From the NCBI GenBank assembly GCA_945871105.1, contig CAMBUO010000007.1, positions 1 to 60,598 of the forward strand: a stretch of 60,598 nt of DNA. Reading direction: 5' to 3'. The DNA is from an uncultured Clostridia bacterium. Its GTDB lineage: Bacteria; Bacillota_I; Bacilli_A; RF39; UBA660. Shown here in pieces: positions 60,280 through 60,598 of this stretch. The notes beneath the pieces are model-generated. The model worked only from the letters and a program-made list of their open reading frames with translations. It searched no databases and was not told the DNA's origin. Position numbers and translations under genes: made by a program. Positions within the stretch are counted from its first letter, which is position 1. Each line of letters starts with the position of its first letter.

Positions 60280-60598
60280 ATGTTAACAAAAAAGCAAGAA
60301 GAATTTTTTCAAATTATTGTTCATTATTACCAAGATAAATTTCTTTATCCAAGTTTAAATGATTTAAAAAAATTAACTAATTATAAATCATATAACACTA
60401 TTTATAAATACTTAAATATTTTAGAAACTAAAGGATATATAATTTATAATAAAGAAGAGAAAAAAATTAGTTATATTAAATATAATTTTTATAATAATAA
60501 AATATTACAAATACCAATTATTAATGAAAATGATTATGTTTATCTTTATAACTTAAAGAAAAATACTAATTATATTGCTTTTCGAACCCATAATAATC
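60280..60598 (+). CDS. LexA-type winged-helix regulator (5' part; 3' end outside window)
   Basis: 106 codons are present. MLTKKQEEFFQIIVHYYQDK, YPSLNDLKKLTNYKSYNTIYKYL and LETKGYI match the LexA DNA-binding winged helix (LTxxQ...PSxREI...S...LExKGxI). The following KILQIPIINENDYVYLYN looks like the start of an effector or peptidase-type domain but is cut off. The SD is GGGGGATTT. It is divergent from the bacteriocin exporter, so a regulatory link is plausible but unproven. Confidence 0.65.
   Translation, partial: MLTKKQEEFFQIIVHYYQDKFLYPSLNDLKKLTNYKSYNTIYKYLNILETKGYIIYNKEEKKISYIKYNFYNNKILQIPIINENDYVYLYNLKKNTNYIAFRTHNN

Noticed and set aside
1-60598. Mycoplasma-type code (TGA = Trp)
   Set aside because: TGA ends recU, deoB and the transglutaminase-like gene at the expected positions, and Trp is encoded by TGG throughout.

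Overview
The window is a very AT-rich stretch of a walled, monoderm Bacilli-type chromosome. Gene order and content are typical of Firmicutes: mraZ-rsmH-ftsL-pbpB, rimP-nusA-rnpM-infB-rbfA, rpsU...yqeY-rnhB-cdd-era-yqzL-recO and recU-ponA. T-box leaders precede aminoacyl-tRNA synthetase genes, a glmS ribozyme precedes glmS, and RNase Y is present. TGA is a genuine stop (ends of recU, deoB and the transglutaminase-like gene) and Trp is TGG, so the standard bacterial code applies despite the Mollicutes-like base composition. Pyruvate:ferredoxin oxidoreductase plus a ferredoxin points to an anaerobe. Pilin-like and LRR surface proteins fit a host- or gut-associated lineage such as the RF39-like Bacilli; that assignment is inference, not a database result.

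Layout, left to right. 1-4.5 kb: recG (cut by the window edge), glmS with its self-cleaving ribozyme leader, and a CmpB-like membrane protein. 4.6-8.7 kb: a surface operon of a thioester/Cna-B adhesin, a sortase and a 5-TM protein, followed by a 465-bp repeat-rich gap. 9.1-20.4 kb: nifJ, an unknown gene, rny, recU-ponA, rbgA and a metallophosphoesterase. 20.4-24.1 kb: an accessory patch with a YhcG-type nuclease, a transglutaminase-like protein lacking its Cys, a broken Fic fusion and small ORFs. 24.1-30.8 kb: ATP-grasp enzyme, lepB, rplS, murI, a serine T-box operon (SpoT-like HD hydrolase + serS), a YneF protein and a wall-associated GDPD-like protein. 31-32.8 kb: a HerA-type ATPase interrupted by one in-frame TAA. 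32.8-37 kb: the division cluster and sspI. 37-38.5 kb: an LRR surface protein behind a G8 tract and an attenuator-like hairpin. 38.5-44.5 kb: a DUF2935-like protein, MgtC family, glyQS with a very short T-box leader, a degenerate hybrid kinase and a PlsC-like acyltransferase. 44.5-57 kb: translation/transcription operon, deoB-alkD, a beta-helix surface protein, ferredoxin and the era/recO/rpsU group.

The most novel region is 57.2-60.6 kb, a compact bacteriocin locus. It encodes two short double-glycine-leader peptides and a small membrane protein that shares an E-I-G-x3-G-[ST]-x2-R motif with the second peptide, so it is a candidate mimic or immunity protein. It also encodes a miniature HlyD-like accessory protein and a C39-peptidase ABC exporter. 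The locus is divergent from a LexA-type winged-helix regulator that has an inverted-repeat operator on its promoter.

RNA-level regulation is dense: glmS ribozyme with a 7-codon leader ORF across the cleavage site, two T-boxes, a MraZ box, an attenuator-like hairpin, and many intrinsic terminators that overlap stop codons. No tRNA, rRNA, CRISPR array or insertion sequence was recognised.
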